A stretch of 64,000 bases of DNA from Oceanispirochaeta sp. M1 (GCF_003346715.1 NZ_QQPQ01000009.1:62001-126000); one strand, 5' to 3'. Counted from the stretch's first letter, positions 52,200 to 61,123 are shown. Numbers and translations are program-made. Notes: generated from the sequence alone by a model not told the origin.

Positions 52200-53366
52200 A
52201 TGAAAACAACAATAAAACTTGCAGTAGTCGGACTCGGAAATATGGGCAGCAATCACTGTAGAGATATCAATGATTTAGATAATGCAGAGCTGACTGCAGT
52301 CTGTGACATGGATAAAGAGAGATCTGAATCTCTTGCCCGGGAATACGGATGTGTCTCTTATACATCTGCCGAAGAGATGATGGACTCCTGTGAACTTGAC
52401 GGTATCATTATTGCCACTCCCCATTTTGACCACCTGCCTCTTTCAGGGGCAGCCTTCAAAAGGGGTATTCATGTCCTCACAGAAAAACCAGTGGGAGTTC
52501 ATGTAAAAGATGTAAATGCCATGATTAAAGCCTGGAATGACGGGCAGAAGAATAATAAGAATCTCATATTCGCAGCCATGTTTCAGCAGAGAACTCTTGG
52601 GATTGCAAAGAAAATTAAAGAGCTCCTTGATACTGGAGAACTGGGCAAGTTGATCAGAACTACATGGATTATCACAGACTGGTACAGAACTCAGGCTTAC
52701 TTTAACTCAGGAGGCTGGAGAGCCACATGGAAAGGTGAAGGCGGAGGGGTTCTTATGAACCAGTGCCCCCATCAGCTCGATATGTATCAGTGGTTTGTAG
52801 GATGCCCCGACAGAGTATTCGGAATGGTTTCACTGGGAAAATACCATGACATAGAAGTTGAAGATGAAGTGACAGCCTACTTTGAATATGATAACGGAAT
52901 GGTGGGGCATTTTATCACCTCTACTGGTGAAGCTCCCGGTTCAAACAGGTTGGAGATAGTCGGTGAATTCGGAAAGCTGATATGGGAAGCCGATAAACTT
53001 ATCTTCCATAAAAATACCATATCCCTCCTGAATCATATGGCCACAGCTGAAGGGGGTTTTGAACAACCTGAATGCACTGTCAGTGAAATAGCTGTTTCTG
53101 AGAAAGGGGGTGAACATCAACTGATCATTCAGAACTTCTGCAATTCCATCCTCGGAAAAGAGAAGCTTATTGCACCGGCAGAAGAGGGGCTCCATTCCAT
53201 CGCCATGAACAACGCCATCATGCTTTCCTCTTTTGAAAAGAGATATATTGAGATTCCCGCAGATGAGAACCTTTTTGCCGAGAAGCTTAAAGATCTTCAG
53301 GATAAATCAGGCACTGTAAAAAAGAAAGTTGTCGAAACAAAAGATGACTTTAATAAATCATTCTAA
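52200..53366 (+). CDS. Gfo/Idh/MocA-family oxidoreductase (388 aa)
   Basis: The N-terminal Rossmann fold starts with V-G-L-G-N-M-G-S-N-H (near residues 10-20), the E-K-P-V-G motif lies near residue 98, and the C-terminal substrate domain includes G-G-G-V-L-M-N-Q-C-P-H-Q-L-D with the conserved His/Asp. It probably oxidises a sugar or cyclitol at one hydroxyl. It starts a three-gene row with the isomerase (95-base gap) and a URO-D-like gene (1-base gap). No ribosome-binding site is visible. Small inverted repeats, CAGGA-TAC-TCCTG (53379-53391) and TTCAAG-TCT-CTTGAA (53409-53423), lie in the gap after it. Confidence 0.92.
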   Translation: MKTTIKLAVVGLGNMGSNHCRDINDLDNAELTAVCDMDKERSESLAREYGCVSYTSAEEMMDSCELDGIIIATPHFDHLPLSGAAFKRGIHVLTEKPVGVHVKDVNAMIKAWNDGQKNNKNLIFAAMFQQRTLGIAKKIKELLDTGELGKLIRTTWIITDWYRTQAYFNSGGWRATWKGEGGGVLMNQCPHQLDMYQWFVGCPDRVFGMVSLGKYHDIEVEDEVTAYFEYDNGMVGHFITSTGEAPGSNRLEIVGEFGKLIWEADKLIFHKNTISLLNHMATAEGGFEQPECTVSEIAVSEKGGEHQLIIQNFCNSILGKEKLIAPAEEGLHSIAMNNAIMLSSFEKRYIEIPADENLFAEKLKDLQDKSGTVKKKVVETKDDFNKSF

Positions 53367-53378
53367 CAAAGAAGAGAG

Positions 53379-53423
53379 CAGGATACTCCTGTTCCTGACA
53401 GGGATATATTCAAGTCTCTTGAA
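53379..53423 (+). other. Two small hairpins between the Gfo/Idh and isomerase genes
   Basis: CAGGA-TAC-TCCTG (53379-53391) and TTCAAG-TCT-CTTGAA (53409-53423) are perfect short inverted repeats in a 95-base gap. The second is followed by TTATCCTTTAAT, a weak U-rich tail. They may attenuate expression of the downstream genes. Confidence 0.35.
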
Positions 53424-53461
53424 TTATCCTTTAATAATTTAAATAAAATGGGGATAAAATA

Positions 53462-54373
53462 ATGTATTACACAGGATTTACTGACGAAGCCGCCAGGGGC
53501 ATTGAAGCCCAGATAAAGGCAACCAGAGAGCTTGGTTGGGATTATATTGAATCCAGAAATATTGATGGAGAAAATATCCACGATCTGACAGAAGAAGCCT
53601 TTGAGCAGGTCTATGAGAGCCTGAAAGAGAGCGGTGTCAGGATAAACTGTTTCGGTAGCACTGTAGCCAACTGGACCCGGGATCCCCGCTCTGAAGAAGA
53701 CTTTCAGAAATCTGTAGAAGAGCTGAACAGAGCCATCCCCCGGATGCAGAAGCTGGGATGTACAATGATAAGAGGCATGAGCTTCACCAGACTAAGGGAT
53801 CAAAGTCTGTATACTCCCGAACTGGAAACACTTATCTTCAAAAATATTCAGACCCTTGTAGATATCTGTGAGGAGAACGGCATTGATTTCATGCATGAGA
53901 ATTGTGCCAATTACGGAGGTATGTCTTCTGATCATACTCTGAAACTTATTGATGCAATTGACTCCCCAAGATTCAAGATTCTATTTGATACTGGAAATCC
54001 TGTGAACTCTATAGATTACAGGAAGGGATATGAGAATCAGATGCAGAATGCCTTTCAGTTCTACTCCGCAATAAAGGAACATATTGCCTATGTACATATC
54101 AAGGACGGCCATTTCACCAGCATCAGAGAGAATGAGATATTTAATCTGAGCGATTGGTGTTTCCCCGGAGAGGGAGAAGGGAAAGTCCGTGAAATAGTCA
54201 CAGATCTTTTAAAGAACGGATACGATGGAGGTTTTTCAATGGAGCCGCATATGGCTGTTGTCTATCACGAGAACAGCTCTGAATCGGCCGAAGAACTGAA
54301 GTATAATAATTATATAGAGTACGGGAAACGCTTCATGACCATGGTAGACAACATCAGAGAAGAGATCAGATAG
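53462..54373 (+). CDS. Sugar-phosphate isomerase/epimerase-like TIM-barrel protein (303 aa)
   Basis: This is a xylose-isomerase-like (AP-endonuclease-2) TIM barrel. Metal-site residues are suggested by the Glu in D-Y-I-E-S-R-N, by D-F-M-H-E-N-C-A, by I-L-F-D-T-G-N-P and by Y-V-H-I-K-D-G-H, the typical strand-end motifs of this superfamily. GGGGATAAAATA precedes the ATG. It lies between a Gfo/Idh dehydrogenase and a URO-D-like gene. Dehydrogenase plus epimerase pairs are common in pathways for inositol, 3-keto sugars and unusual hexoses. Confidence 0.9.
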   Translation: MYYTGFTDEAARGIEAQIKATRELGWDYIESRNIDGENIHDLTEEAFEQVYESLKESGVRINCFGSTVANWTRDPRSEEDFQKSVEELNRAIPRMQKLGCTMIRGMSFTRLRDQSLYTPELETLIFKNIQTLVDICEENGIDFMHENCANYGGMSSDHTLKLIDAIDSPRFKILFDTGNPVNSIDYRKGYENQMQNAFQFYSAIKEHIAYVHIKDGHFTSIRENEIFNLSDWCFPGEGEGKVREIVTDLLKNGYDGGFSMEPHMAVVYHENSSESAEELKYNNYIEYGKRFMTMVDNIREEIR

Positions 54374-54386
54374 GATGGAGAAACAA

Positions 54387-55499
54387 ATGAGTTTTGATCA
54401 ATTCTGGAAAGATAACGATGACGCACAGAAAGAGAACTGTTTTAATCCCGAAGCCACACAGGTAGCAATGGGAATCCTCATGAGTGATGAATGTGTTTAT
54501 TCAGAACTCAATGAAAAGGGAGATCCCTGGGGGGAAATAGATATTCCACGACAGTTCGAACTGAATAAACGCTACAATGATAAGGCTGAAAAGATAGTTG
54601 GAAGACGACTTCTTAAGGAAATAGATCCCAAAGAACATGTAGCCTTTCCAAATATTAAAAGGATCGGAGAGGTCTTTGGTGGTCAGTATTTAATGGGAGT
54701 GAATACGGGAGAGTGGCTGGAGAGTCCGATCAATACGCCCGAAGCCCTTGAAAGGCAGCTGGAGAAAATTGATAACCTGGATATTGAATCATTTATCCTG
54801 CCGGAAAACTGGGAGAAGGAGTCACGAAATATCTATGAAAAGACAGGTAAAAAAATAGAGCCGAGAAGACATATCAGAGGACCGGTGACTCTGGCGACAT
54901 CAATCTTCGGAATGGAAAACCTGGTATTTCTGTCTTACGACAGTCCCGAGCTTTTTAAAAGATTCAGCCGAACAATTTTAAAAGTTGTTCTGGAAATCAA
55001 TAGGGTCATCGACAGGGAAGCCGGCTATACCAGTGAAACAGCCCCCTCAGGATTTTCTTTTGCCGATGACGACTGCAATCTGATGACTCCTGAGATGTAC
55101 AAAGATTTCGGATACCCTGTTCTAAAGGGATGTTTTGAACACTATTCACCGAATCCCGGTGACAAGCGTTATCAGCATTCCGATTCCGCCATGGCCCATC
55201 TGCTCCCCATCCTGGGAACATTGGATATGAACGGATGTAATTTCGGTCCCACTGTTATGGTTGATGAGATCAGAAAGCATCTTCCCAATGCAAGGATCGA
55301 CGGCTGTATGGCCCCTTTCACTTTTATGAACAACAATGCTGATGAGATCAGAAAAGAGGTAAAAAGAGACTGCCTGAGCATAAAAGGAACAGGTACAAGA
55401 GGCCTGAACATCTACACCGCTGGCTCAATCAACAACGGCAGCTCCCTGGATAGCCTCAAAGTGGTTATGGAGACGGTGCAGGAATTCGGTCAGTATTAA
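54387..55499 (+). CDS. URO-D-like TIM-barrel protein, HSD variant (370 aa)
   Basis: This is a second member of the uroporphyrinogen-decarboxylase/MtaA superfamily. The zinc motif H-x-C is replaced by H-S-D (in Y-Q-H-S-D-S-A-M-A-H), so zinc-dependent methyl transfer of the MtaA kind is doubtful. Typical family runs are R-G-P-V-T-L-A-T-S-I-F-G and F-A-D-D-D-C-N-L-M-T-P-E-M-Y. GGAG lies seven bases before the ATG at 54387; an in-frame ATG at 54375 has no usable spacing. It directly follows the isomerase gene. The function is unknown. Confidence 0.84.
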   Translation: MSFDQFWKDNDDAQKENCFNPEATQVAMGILMSDECVYSELNEKGDPWGEIDIPRQFELNKRYNDKAEKIVGRRLLKEIDPKEHVAFPNIKRIGEVFGGQYLMGVNTGEWLESPINTPEALERQLEKIDNLDIESFILPENWEKESRNIYEKTGKKIEPRRHIRGPVTLATSIFGMENLVFLSYDSPELFKRFSRTILKVVLEINRVIDREAGYTSETAPSGFSFADDDCNLMTPEMYKDFGYPVLKGCFEHYSPNPGDKRYQHSDSAMAHLLPILGTLDMNGCNFGPTVMVDEIRKHLPNARIDGCMAPFTFMNNNADEIRKEVKRDCLSIKGTGTRGLNIYTAGSINNGSSLDSLKVVMETVQEFGQY

Positions 55500-55524
55500 C
55501 AGATATTCCAGAATTCAGCAGGGA

Positions 55525-56259
55525 TCAGGGCCCGCTTACCGGGTTCTCCCTATAGGCGCTGGGTGACAGTGAATTATATTTCCTGAAGGCTCTGCTGAAA
55601 CTCTTCACGTCGGCAAAGCCTGTTTTATCAGAAACCTCTGTGATAGTAATCCCGGTTTTCAGCAGGGTTCTGGCCCTCTCCATCCGCCTGGCGATAATAT
55701 ATTGATAGGGAGTGGTCCCCAGCTCCTCCCTGAAGAGGCGTATAAAATACTGACTGTTGTATCCCGCCCTGTTACTTAAATCTTCAACAGAAAGATCTCT
55801 ATCCAGATTCTCAGTTATATAATGAAGTAGAGGTGTCAGCATACCCTCTGTAATAGTAAAAAGTGCCTCTTCGATGCAGTAGAGAACAAGGGCATCAGCC
55901 AGAACAGCAATCAGCTTCTGACTCTCCTTTCCAATACATTCGCTAAGGGTTTCAAGAAGATTGAACAACACAGGATCTTCTGAAGCAGAAATATCATATA
56001 TTGAGCTCAGATTCCCGGGAAAAAAATCCATATGCAGATAGACACATATAAAGGGATTCTCCGGATCATGACTGAGCTTATAGGGAATGGCTGTAGGTAA
56101 AACATAGAAATGCCTTTCCAGGAGTGGAAGAGTCTGACCTTGATCGTGGTACAGAGCGTCTCCTCCTTTGACATAATAGAGCCGGGAATAACCGGGAGCA
56201 ATACTTTCATCCACATGCCAGTCGGCAGGACAGTGAACAATACCATAATCCAGAACCAT
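55525..56259 (-). CDS. AraC-family transcriptional regulator (244 aa)
   Basis: A shortened cupin-like sensor (G-D-A-L-Y-H-D-Q-G-Q-T-L-P-L with I-P-Y-K-L) is followed by the C-terminal double helix-turn-helix: L-S-N-R-A-G-Y-N-S-Q-Y-F-I-R-L-F-R-E-E, then V-S-D-K-T-G-F-A-D-V-K-S-F-S-R-A-F-R-K. GAGGG precedes the ATG by ten bases. It is convergent with the URO-D-like gene ending at 55499 and divergent, by 123 bases, from the one at 56383, its likely target. Confidence 0.92.
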   Translation of the reverse strand: MVLDYGIVHCPADWHVDESIAPGYSRLYYVKGGDALYHDQGQTLPLLERHFYVLPTAIPYKLSHDPENPFICVYLHMDFFPGNLSSIYDISASEDPVLFNLLETLSECIGKESQKLIAVLADALVLYCIEEALFTITEGMLTPLLHYITENLDRDLSVEDLSNRAGYNSQYFIRLFREELGTTPYQYIIARRMERARTLLKTGITITEVSDKTGFADVKSFSRAFRKYNSLSPSAYRENPVSGP

Positions 56260-56336
56260 GGACTATTATCCCTCAGAAAACGGCTAGTTGTCAATTAATG
56301 CATAACAAACATCATTTATTACAGTTTTATCAACCA

Positions 56337-56345
56337 TATTTGCAT
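56337..56345. promoter_or_regulatory. TATTTGCAT element in the AraC / URO-D-like gap
   Basis: These nine bases are identical to elements at 25023-25031 and 33631-33639, all in gaps next to AraC-type regulator genes. The element lies 38 bases before the URO-D-like ATG at 56383. A second related stretch, TTAATGCATAAC, lies about 40 bases further upstream. Confidence 0.4.
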
Positions 56346-56382
56346 AATAGAATATCTTCAAAACTGTATTGAAGGATTTTAC

Positions 56383-57627
56383 ATGTCATTGTCAAAAGAA
56401 GAAATCACAGCTTTGCGTCAGCTTGGTGAAACTTACATGGCTATTGCTTCACTTCCTGTTCAGCAGGAGAAGGTCAATCTATGGAAGGATCTTAACCGTA
56501 TGTCCTCTCAGCGTCCCATGGTTGTAATCGATCAGTTTCCATGGAATGAACTGGAAGGGGCGAATGACAAGGCCTGTGGTATAAAAGATCCCTACTGGAG
56601 GGATGTGGAGCTGAATCTCCGACAGACCATATATAAATGGAATACATGTCCTGTTGATATGGTTGTTGAGCCATATATTACAATCCCACTCTCTGCGGAG
56701 TGCACAAGATTCGGCCTCCATCATGATGAAGAATCCATGGCTCTGGATGAAGAGACCACTGCAAGATCCCAGCACTACAGCAGAACCCTTAAAACCATGG
56801 ATGACCTGGAGAAAATTAAAGATATGAAAGTCAGCCATGACAAGGCTCTCAGTGAAAAACATCTGGATGAAGCCCGGGAGATATTTTCAGGAACAGCTCC
56901 TCTGAAACAGGGACACGGTATACAATTTCACCTGGGGATCTGGGATGACCTGAGCCGCTTTATCGGAATGGAAGATGTATACTATGAGATTCTGGATAAC
57001 CCCGACTTTCTACATGCCTGCATGGATCGCCTTACCGACTCAGCCATAGCCGGTATCAGAGAGGCAAATGCACTGCAGCTTCATGATGATATATCCAATA
57101 CCTGCCACTGCTCCTACATATATACTGATGAACTTCTGCCGGGATTCGGCGAAGGGAAAGGATCTGTTTCATCCAAGAGCTGGGCCTTCGGTATGGCACA
57201 GCTCTTCACATCAGTCTCCCCTGCCGCCACCGAAGAGTTTGAAACACCCTATATTAAGAGAATGGCAAAGGAATTCGGCATGATCTACTACGGATGCTGT
57301 GAGCGTGAAGATGACAGACTTGATATAGTAAAACAGATTCCCAATGTGAAGAAAATATCCTGCAGCCCCTGGAGTGACAGAAAGAACTTTGCCGAACAGA
57401 TAGGCAGGGATCATATCATGTCCAATAAACCCAGCCCCGCCTTTATAGCTACCACATCTGTAAACTGGCAGGAAGTGGAAGATGATCTGAAACTGACCCG
57501 GGACATTGCAAAAGAAAATGGTGTAAATCTTGAGTATATCCTCAAGGATATATCAACAATAAATAATGATCCCTCACGACTGACAAAATGGGCTGAAACA
57601 GCCATGAGGATAGCTGAAGAGTGGTAA
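56383..57627 (+). CDS. URO-D-superfamily-like protein, GCCE variant (414 aa)
   Basis: This is a third, more distant member of the URO-D-like TIM-barrel group. The position of the zinc motif reads Y-Y-G-C-C-E, followed by I-P-N-V-K-K-I-S-C-S-P-W-S-D and S-N-K-P-S-P-A-F. This distinctive pattern defines a separate, functionally unassigned subgroup. The N-terminal part has P-M-V-V-I-D-Q-F-P-W-N-E and the middle H-L-G-I-W-D-D-L-S-R-F-I. GAAGG precedes the ATG. It is transcribed towards the fourth URO-D-like gene, with seven bases between their stops. It could be a methyltransferase-like or lyase-like enzyme; I cannot say which. Confidence 0.8.
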   Translation: MSLSKEEITALRQLGETYMAIASLPVQQEKVNLWKDLNRMSSQRPMVVIDQFPWNELEGANDKACGIKDPYWRDVELNLRQTIYKWNTCPVDMVVEPYITIPLSAECTRFGLHHDEESMALDEETTARSQHYSRTLKTMDDLEKIKDMKVSHDKALSEKHLDEAREIFSGTAPLKQGHGIQFHLGIWDDLSRFIGMEDVYYEILDNPDFLHACMDRLTDSAIAGIREANALQLHDDISNTCHCSYIYTDELLPGFGEGKGSVSSKSWAFGMAQLFTSVSPAATEEFETPYIKRMAKEFGMIYYGCCEREDDRLDIVKQIPNVKKISCSPWSDRKNFAEQIGRDHIMSNKPSPAFIATTSVNWQEVEDDLKLTRDIAKENGVNLEYILKDISTINNDPSRLTKWAETAMRIAEEW

Positions 57628-57634
57628 GCTGCAG

Positions 57635-58750
57635 CTAGAAAGCCATCCTGTCCCAGCAGGGTTCAGGATGGACTTCAAGCCCCAGAATCTCCCTGGCAGT
57701 TTTTACATAATATCTGTAATTCTCCAGGGGAGTTCCATTGGGAATTCTATGATCCAGACCGAACACCATCCCCCCCTCTCTCATAAGGGGCTGCAGTTTA
57801 TATTCAAGCTCTTTTTTTATAGCCTCTTTTGACTGTCTGAGTACATGTTTATCAATCCCCCCGGACAGGGCCAGTCTCTTACCGTATTTCTTTCTGACTT
57901 CCACAACATCCATGCCCGCAGCCGGTTCCATGGGATACATCTCGGTGATTCCGGCATCCAGAAAACTGTCAATAACAGAGTTCATATTACCGTCAGAGTC
58001 CTGGCGGAACATCTTTGTCCCCCGGGATTCAAGAAGATCCCAGACCTTTCGATAATAGGGTTTCAAAAATTCATCAATCTGCAAGGGCCCGATAAGACAT
58101 CCGCTTTTGCCAGCCATATCCTCATGGATAGAGAGTTGATCAACTGGGATTTTGGAACTGACAATATCCAGCACTTTATAAGCCGTATCTCCAATGGTAT
58201 TCAGAATATCGTGAATCAGCTCGGGCTGCTCGTAATAGGCATAACAGAGATTCTCCTCTCCCATAAGCTGCCGGGGTTCATCAAAACCTCCGGGAATCTC
58301 AGCTACAAGAAGGGCCCCTGCAGCAAGGGCAGCCTCAGCCTTTTCCAGCCAATCCTTTGCCAGTCGGTCTTCCCGGAACTCATAACGGGGCTTAATATTC
58401 AGCCAGCTCTCCATATCAGTTACAGGATAATTCATGGGAAGCGGCAGTGTTGCTGTAGCCTTTACCAACTTCATTTTTCTGCCCAGACTGTCCAGGGTCA
58501 GCAGGTATTCATCATTCTCTTCAAGAACAATATCTTCAGTCTGGTCCAACAGAAATGTATTTACATCAATACTGTGTCTCCGTACATAATCGAAGCCGAA
58601 GGCCTTCATGCCTATTTCATCAGGAGTGGCGCCCTGCTGTTCCCACTCTTCAGGGAGTCCTATAAGAGGACCGAACAGTTCTACAAAAATGGGCCTTTCT
58701 GCATTTTCAAATGTCATATAGTCAAGGTATTGTTTTCTATTTAATTCCAT
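57635..58750 (-). CDS. URO-D-like TIM-barrel protein, QDSDG variant (371 aa)
   Basis: This is a fourth member of the URO-D/MtaA superfamily. The H-x-C motif is replaced by R-Q-D-S-D-G-N (near residue 258), a form seen in many uncharacterised family members; Y-P-M-E-P-A-A-G-M-D-V-V follows, and L-S-G-G-I-D-K lies near the end. TTGGAG precedes the ATG at 58750, while an in-frame start at 58822 would run into the divergent promoter region. It is divergent from the AraC gene at 58845. No haem-synthesis or corrinoid-protein gene is nearby, which argues against both HemE and a classical methyltransferase set. Confidence 0.85.
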   Translation of the reverse strand: MELNRKQYLDYMTFENAERPIFVELFGPLIGLPEEWEQQGATPDEIGMKAFGFDYVRRHSIDVNTFLLDQTEDIVLEENDEYLLTLDSLGRKMKLVKATATLPLPMNYPVTDMESWLNIKPRYEFREDRLAKDWLEKAEAALAAGALLVAEIPGGFDEPRQLMGEENLCYAYYEQPELIHDILNTIGDTAYKVLDIVSSKIPVDQLSIHEDMAGKSGCLIGPLQIDEFLKPYYRKVWDLLESRGTKMFRQDSDGNMNSVIDSFLDAGITEMYPMEPAAGMDVVEVRKKYGKRLALSGGIDKHVLRQSKEAIKKELEYKLQPLMREGGMVFGLDHRIPNGTPLENYRYYVKTAREILGLEVHPEPCWDRMAF

Positions 58751-58844
58751 ACATATCTCCAAGAAGCGTTCTAATTGTATTATAGAGATATTTTTATTAC
58801 TTATAATTGATTTTAATGACAATTTATTGCACTATTGTGATGTT

Positions 58845-59591
58845 ATGCTGAAAATCAACAGTGCAGACCTCCACATTTGCCATAAAGATTGGTTCTGGGA
58901 TACATCCATGACAAGCTGGAGTGATACAGATCTATGGTATGTAAGCAGAGGCTCAGGTGAAATTAAAACACCCAAAGGCAGCTTCCCTCTTTATCGGGGA
59001 GAATGCTTCTTCCTGAAGGGAAATGAACGCTATATTGCTTCACAGAATCCAGAGGCAACACTCCATGTCTATGCAGTACACTTTGAATCAGATCCGGAAT
59101 GTGATTTCTCTAGAATTCAGGCCAGGGATGCAGACTTTCTGGATGCTATCTGTAAAAGGATTATTGAGCACTGGCAGAATGATGAAAATGATGATGCAGT
59201 ACAATGGCTCAAGGCAGCATTTTGTGAACTGAAGAGTTCAGACAGGATTTCCGACACCACTGTTCCTAATACAAAATTGCGTATTTCCGAAGCCGTGAAA
59301 CAGGCTTCGGAGAGAAATTTCATTAATGTTTCGGTCGAAGATATGGCAGGATGGTTCGGCAGCAGCAGGGAACATTTCTCCAGGGTATTTATAAATGAAA
59401 AGGCTATGACCCCCCAGGATTTTATTCTATCCAGAAGGATAGCAATGGCCTGTTCCCTCCTCCTGTCCACTAACTATACGGTCAGCATGATTTCTGACAG
59501 GATGGGATACAGCGATGTCTCTTTCTTCTCCAGACAGTTCAAAAAGAAAATGAAGATCAGCCCCTCCCGGTATAGGACGGGAAATATCTAA
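58845..59591 (+). CDS. AraC-family transcriptional regulator (248 aa)
   Basis: A short cupin sensor (T-D-L-W-Y-V-S-R-G-S-G-E-I-K, with L-Y-R-G-E-C-F-F-L) and a C-terminal double helix-turn-helix (M-A-G-W-F-G-S-S-R-E-H-F-S-R-V-F, then I-S-D-R-M-G-Y-S-D-V-S-F-F-S-R-Q-F-K-K) are visible. The ATG at 58845 is used; a TTG at 58827 is less likely. No ribosome-binding site is visible. The divergent URO-D-like gene, 94 bases away, is its probable target. The 142-base gap after it, before the amidohydrolase, is AT-rich and holds nothing else I recognise. Confidence 0.9.
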   Translation: MLKINSADLHICHKDWFWDTSMTSWSDTDLWYVSRGSGEIKTPKGSFPLYRGECFFLKGNERYIASQNPEATLHVYAVHFESDPECDFSRIQARDADFLDAICKRIIEHWQNDENDDAVQWLKAAFCELKSSDRISDTTVPNTKLRISEAVKQASERNFINVSVEDMAGWFGSSREHFSRVFINEKAMTPQDFILSRRIAMACSLLLSTNYTVSMISDRMGYSDVSFFSRQFKKKMKISPSRYRTGNI

Positions 59592-59733
59592 TAATTGTGA
59601 TTCACTGCCCATAGCGTGTACTCTGTCCACTCATAGTTGTACAAGTAAAAAAAATCTATACATTTGAGTATCTCAATAATAAACTCATGTTACAATATTA
59701 TTTTTATTTACTAAAAGGGCATTGGTGAATCAA

Positions 59734-61017
59734 ATGAAAACTTGTCTATTAAAATTCATTCTCCTGCTATCACTTTTATTTGTTATTCAATCATGTGCTT
59801 CAAATAGAAATGTTCCAAAAGCTCAAGATATCGTATTTAAAAATGTAGCTGTCATTTCCATGGTTGATGAGCATATATTAGAGAATAAGTCAGTTTATAT
59901 CGCTGATGGAACAATAATTGCCATTGATGATTATGAGAATCTGAACTTACCAAAGAAAACTTTGATTATCAATTCAGACGGTAAATTCTTACTCCCCGGA
60001 TTTTCAGATATGCATGTTCATACAGATCATGAAGAAGTTTTGTCATTATTTTTGGCCAATGGTGTTACTACTATTAGAAATATGTGGGGCCTTCCCGATC
60101 ATGTAGAATACAGAGAAGCCATTAGTAATAAAGAAATCCTGGGGCCGAATTTATATACAACCGGACCGTTAATTGATGGTACCATTCCCGTATGGCGTAA
60201 TAGTTTTATTCTCGATGATCCTGCCGATGTAGAGCAGGCCATTAAGCAGATGAAGATAGATGGATATGATTTTATTAAGGTATATGAGAGATTAAAGAGT
60301 GATGTGTATCAGGAAATCATCAGAGTAGCAAAGGAAATAAATATCCCCGTCGTGGGCCATGTCCCCAGTCTAGTCGGAATAGATGCCGTATTAGAGTCTG
60401 GACAGCAATCCATTGAACACTTTACCGGTTATTCCCAATTTATGAGTGAAGAGATTTCATCTAGAGTAATCGATCTGACAGTGAAAAATAGGGTATGGAA
60501 CTGTCCAACACTGATAGTGAAAAAAAACTATGAAAATCTGAATGATCTTAAATCTTCTGAAATTGATGAGTTGAAATATGTACATATTGATGTTGTAAAG
60601 TACTGGAAGGGTTCTGCCAGTTCTATTATGCAATTAAATTATGCCAAAGAATTACTTAAAACCTTATATGATAAAGGCGCAAATATAGTTTCTGGAACTG
60701 ATACAGGAAATCCTTATGTCATTGCCGGGTTCAGTCTGCATGAGGAATTTCAGTTAATGCAGGAATCAGGATTAACACCATTTCAGGTCTTGTTGACAAC
60801 GACAGTAAAACCCGCAGAAATGCTTGGATTAGAAGAGCATGCTGGAACAATAGAAGTAGGTAAGAATGCAGACCTGGTGCTGTTAAATAAGAATCCCTTA
60901 ATTGATATTCAGAATACCAGAACCATAGAAGGTGTCATGACAAAAGGCATCTGGTTGTCTAAGATAAAAATTCAGGAAATGCTGGATGAAGTTGAATCTG
61001 CATATAGGGTGAGATGA
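59734..61017 (+). CDS. Amidohydrolase lipoprotein (427 aa)
   Basis: A signal peptide ends in F-V-I-Q-S-C-A-S, a lipobox, so this is an exported lipoprotein. The mature part is a metal-dependent amidohydrolase (imidazolonepropionase/prolidase-like). The metal ligands are all present: H-V-H in S-D-M-H-V-H-T-D, the bridging Lys in F-I-K-V-Y, His in V-G-H-V-P-S and I-E-H-F-T-G, and Asp in G-T-D-T-G-N-P. The start is uncertain: the ATG at 59734 gives the cleaner signal peptide, while the GTG at 59725 has a better-spaced AAGGG. Base composition is visibly more AT-rich than the neighbours (many AAA, TTA and ATA codons), suggesting recent transfer. The substrate is unknown. Confidence 0.88.
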   Translation: MKTCLLKFILLLSLLFVIQSCASNRNVPKAQDIVFKNVAVISMVDEHILENKSVYIADGTIIAIDDYENLNLPKKTLIINSDGKFLLPGFSDMHVHTDHEEVLSLFLANGVTTIRNMWGLPDHVEYREAISNKEILGPNLYTTGPLIDGTIPVWRNSFILDDPADVEQAIKQMKIDGYDFIKVYERLKSDVYQEIIRVAKEINIPVVGHVPSLVGIDAVLESGQQSIEHFTGYSQFMSEEISSRVIDLTVKNRVWNCPTLIVKKNYENLNDLKSSEIDELKYVHIDVVKYWKGSASSIMQLNYAKELLKTLYDKGANIVSGTDTGNPYVIAGFSLHEEFQLMQESGLTPFQVLLTTTVKPAEMLGLEEHAGTIEVGKNADLVLLNKNPLIDIQNTRTIEGVMTKGIWLSKIKIQEMLDEVESAYRVR

Positions 61018-61123
61018 CGCGGGTGTGTCTACCGGGAAATTTATCACGGGATCTGTCGGTCAACAAATGTTATAGAAGGCTCTGAAGCTTCACAAATATA
61101 ATAAGAGCAGATACAATCAGCCC

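Noticed and set aside
38967-58750. URO-D-like genes as hemE
   Set aside because: They lack the HemE N-terminal motif, differ strongly from each other, and no haem-synthesis gene is adjacent.
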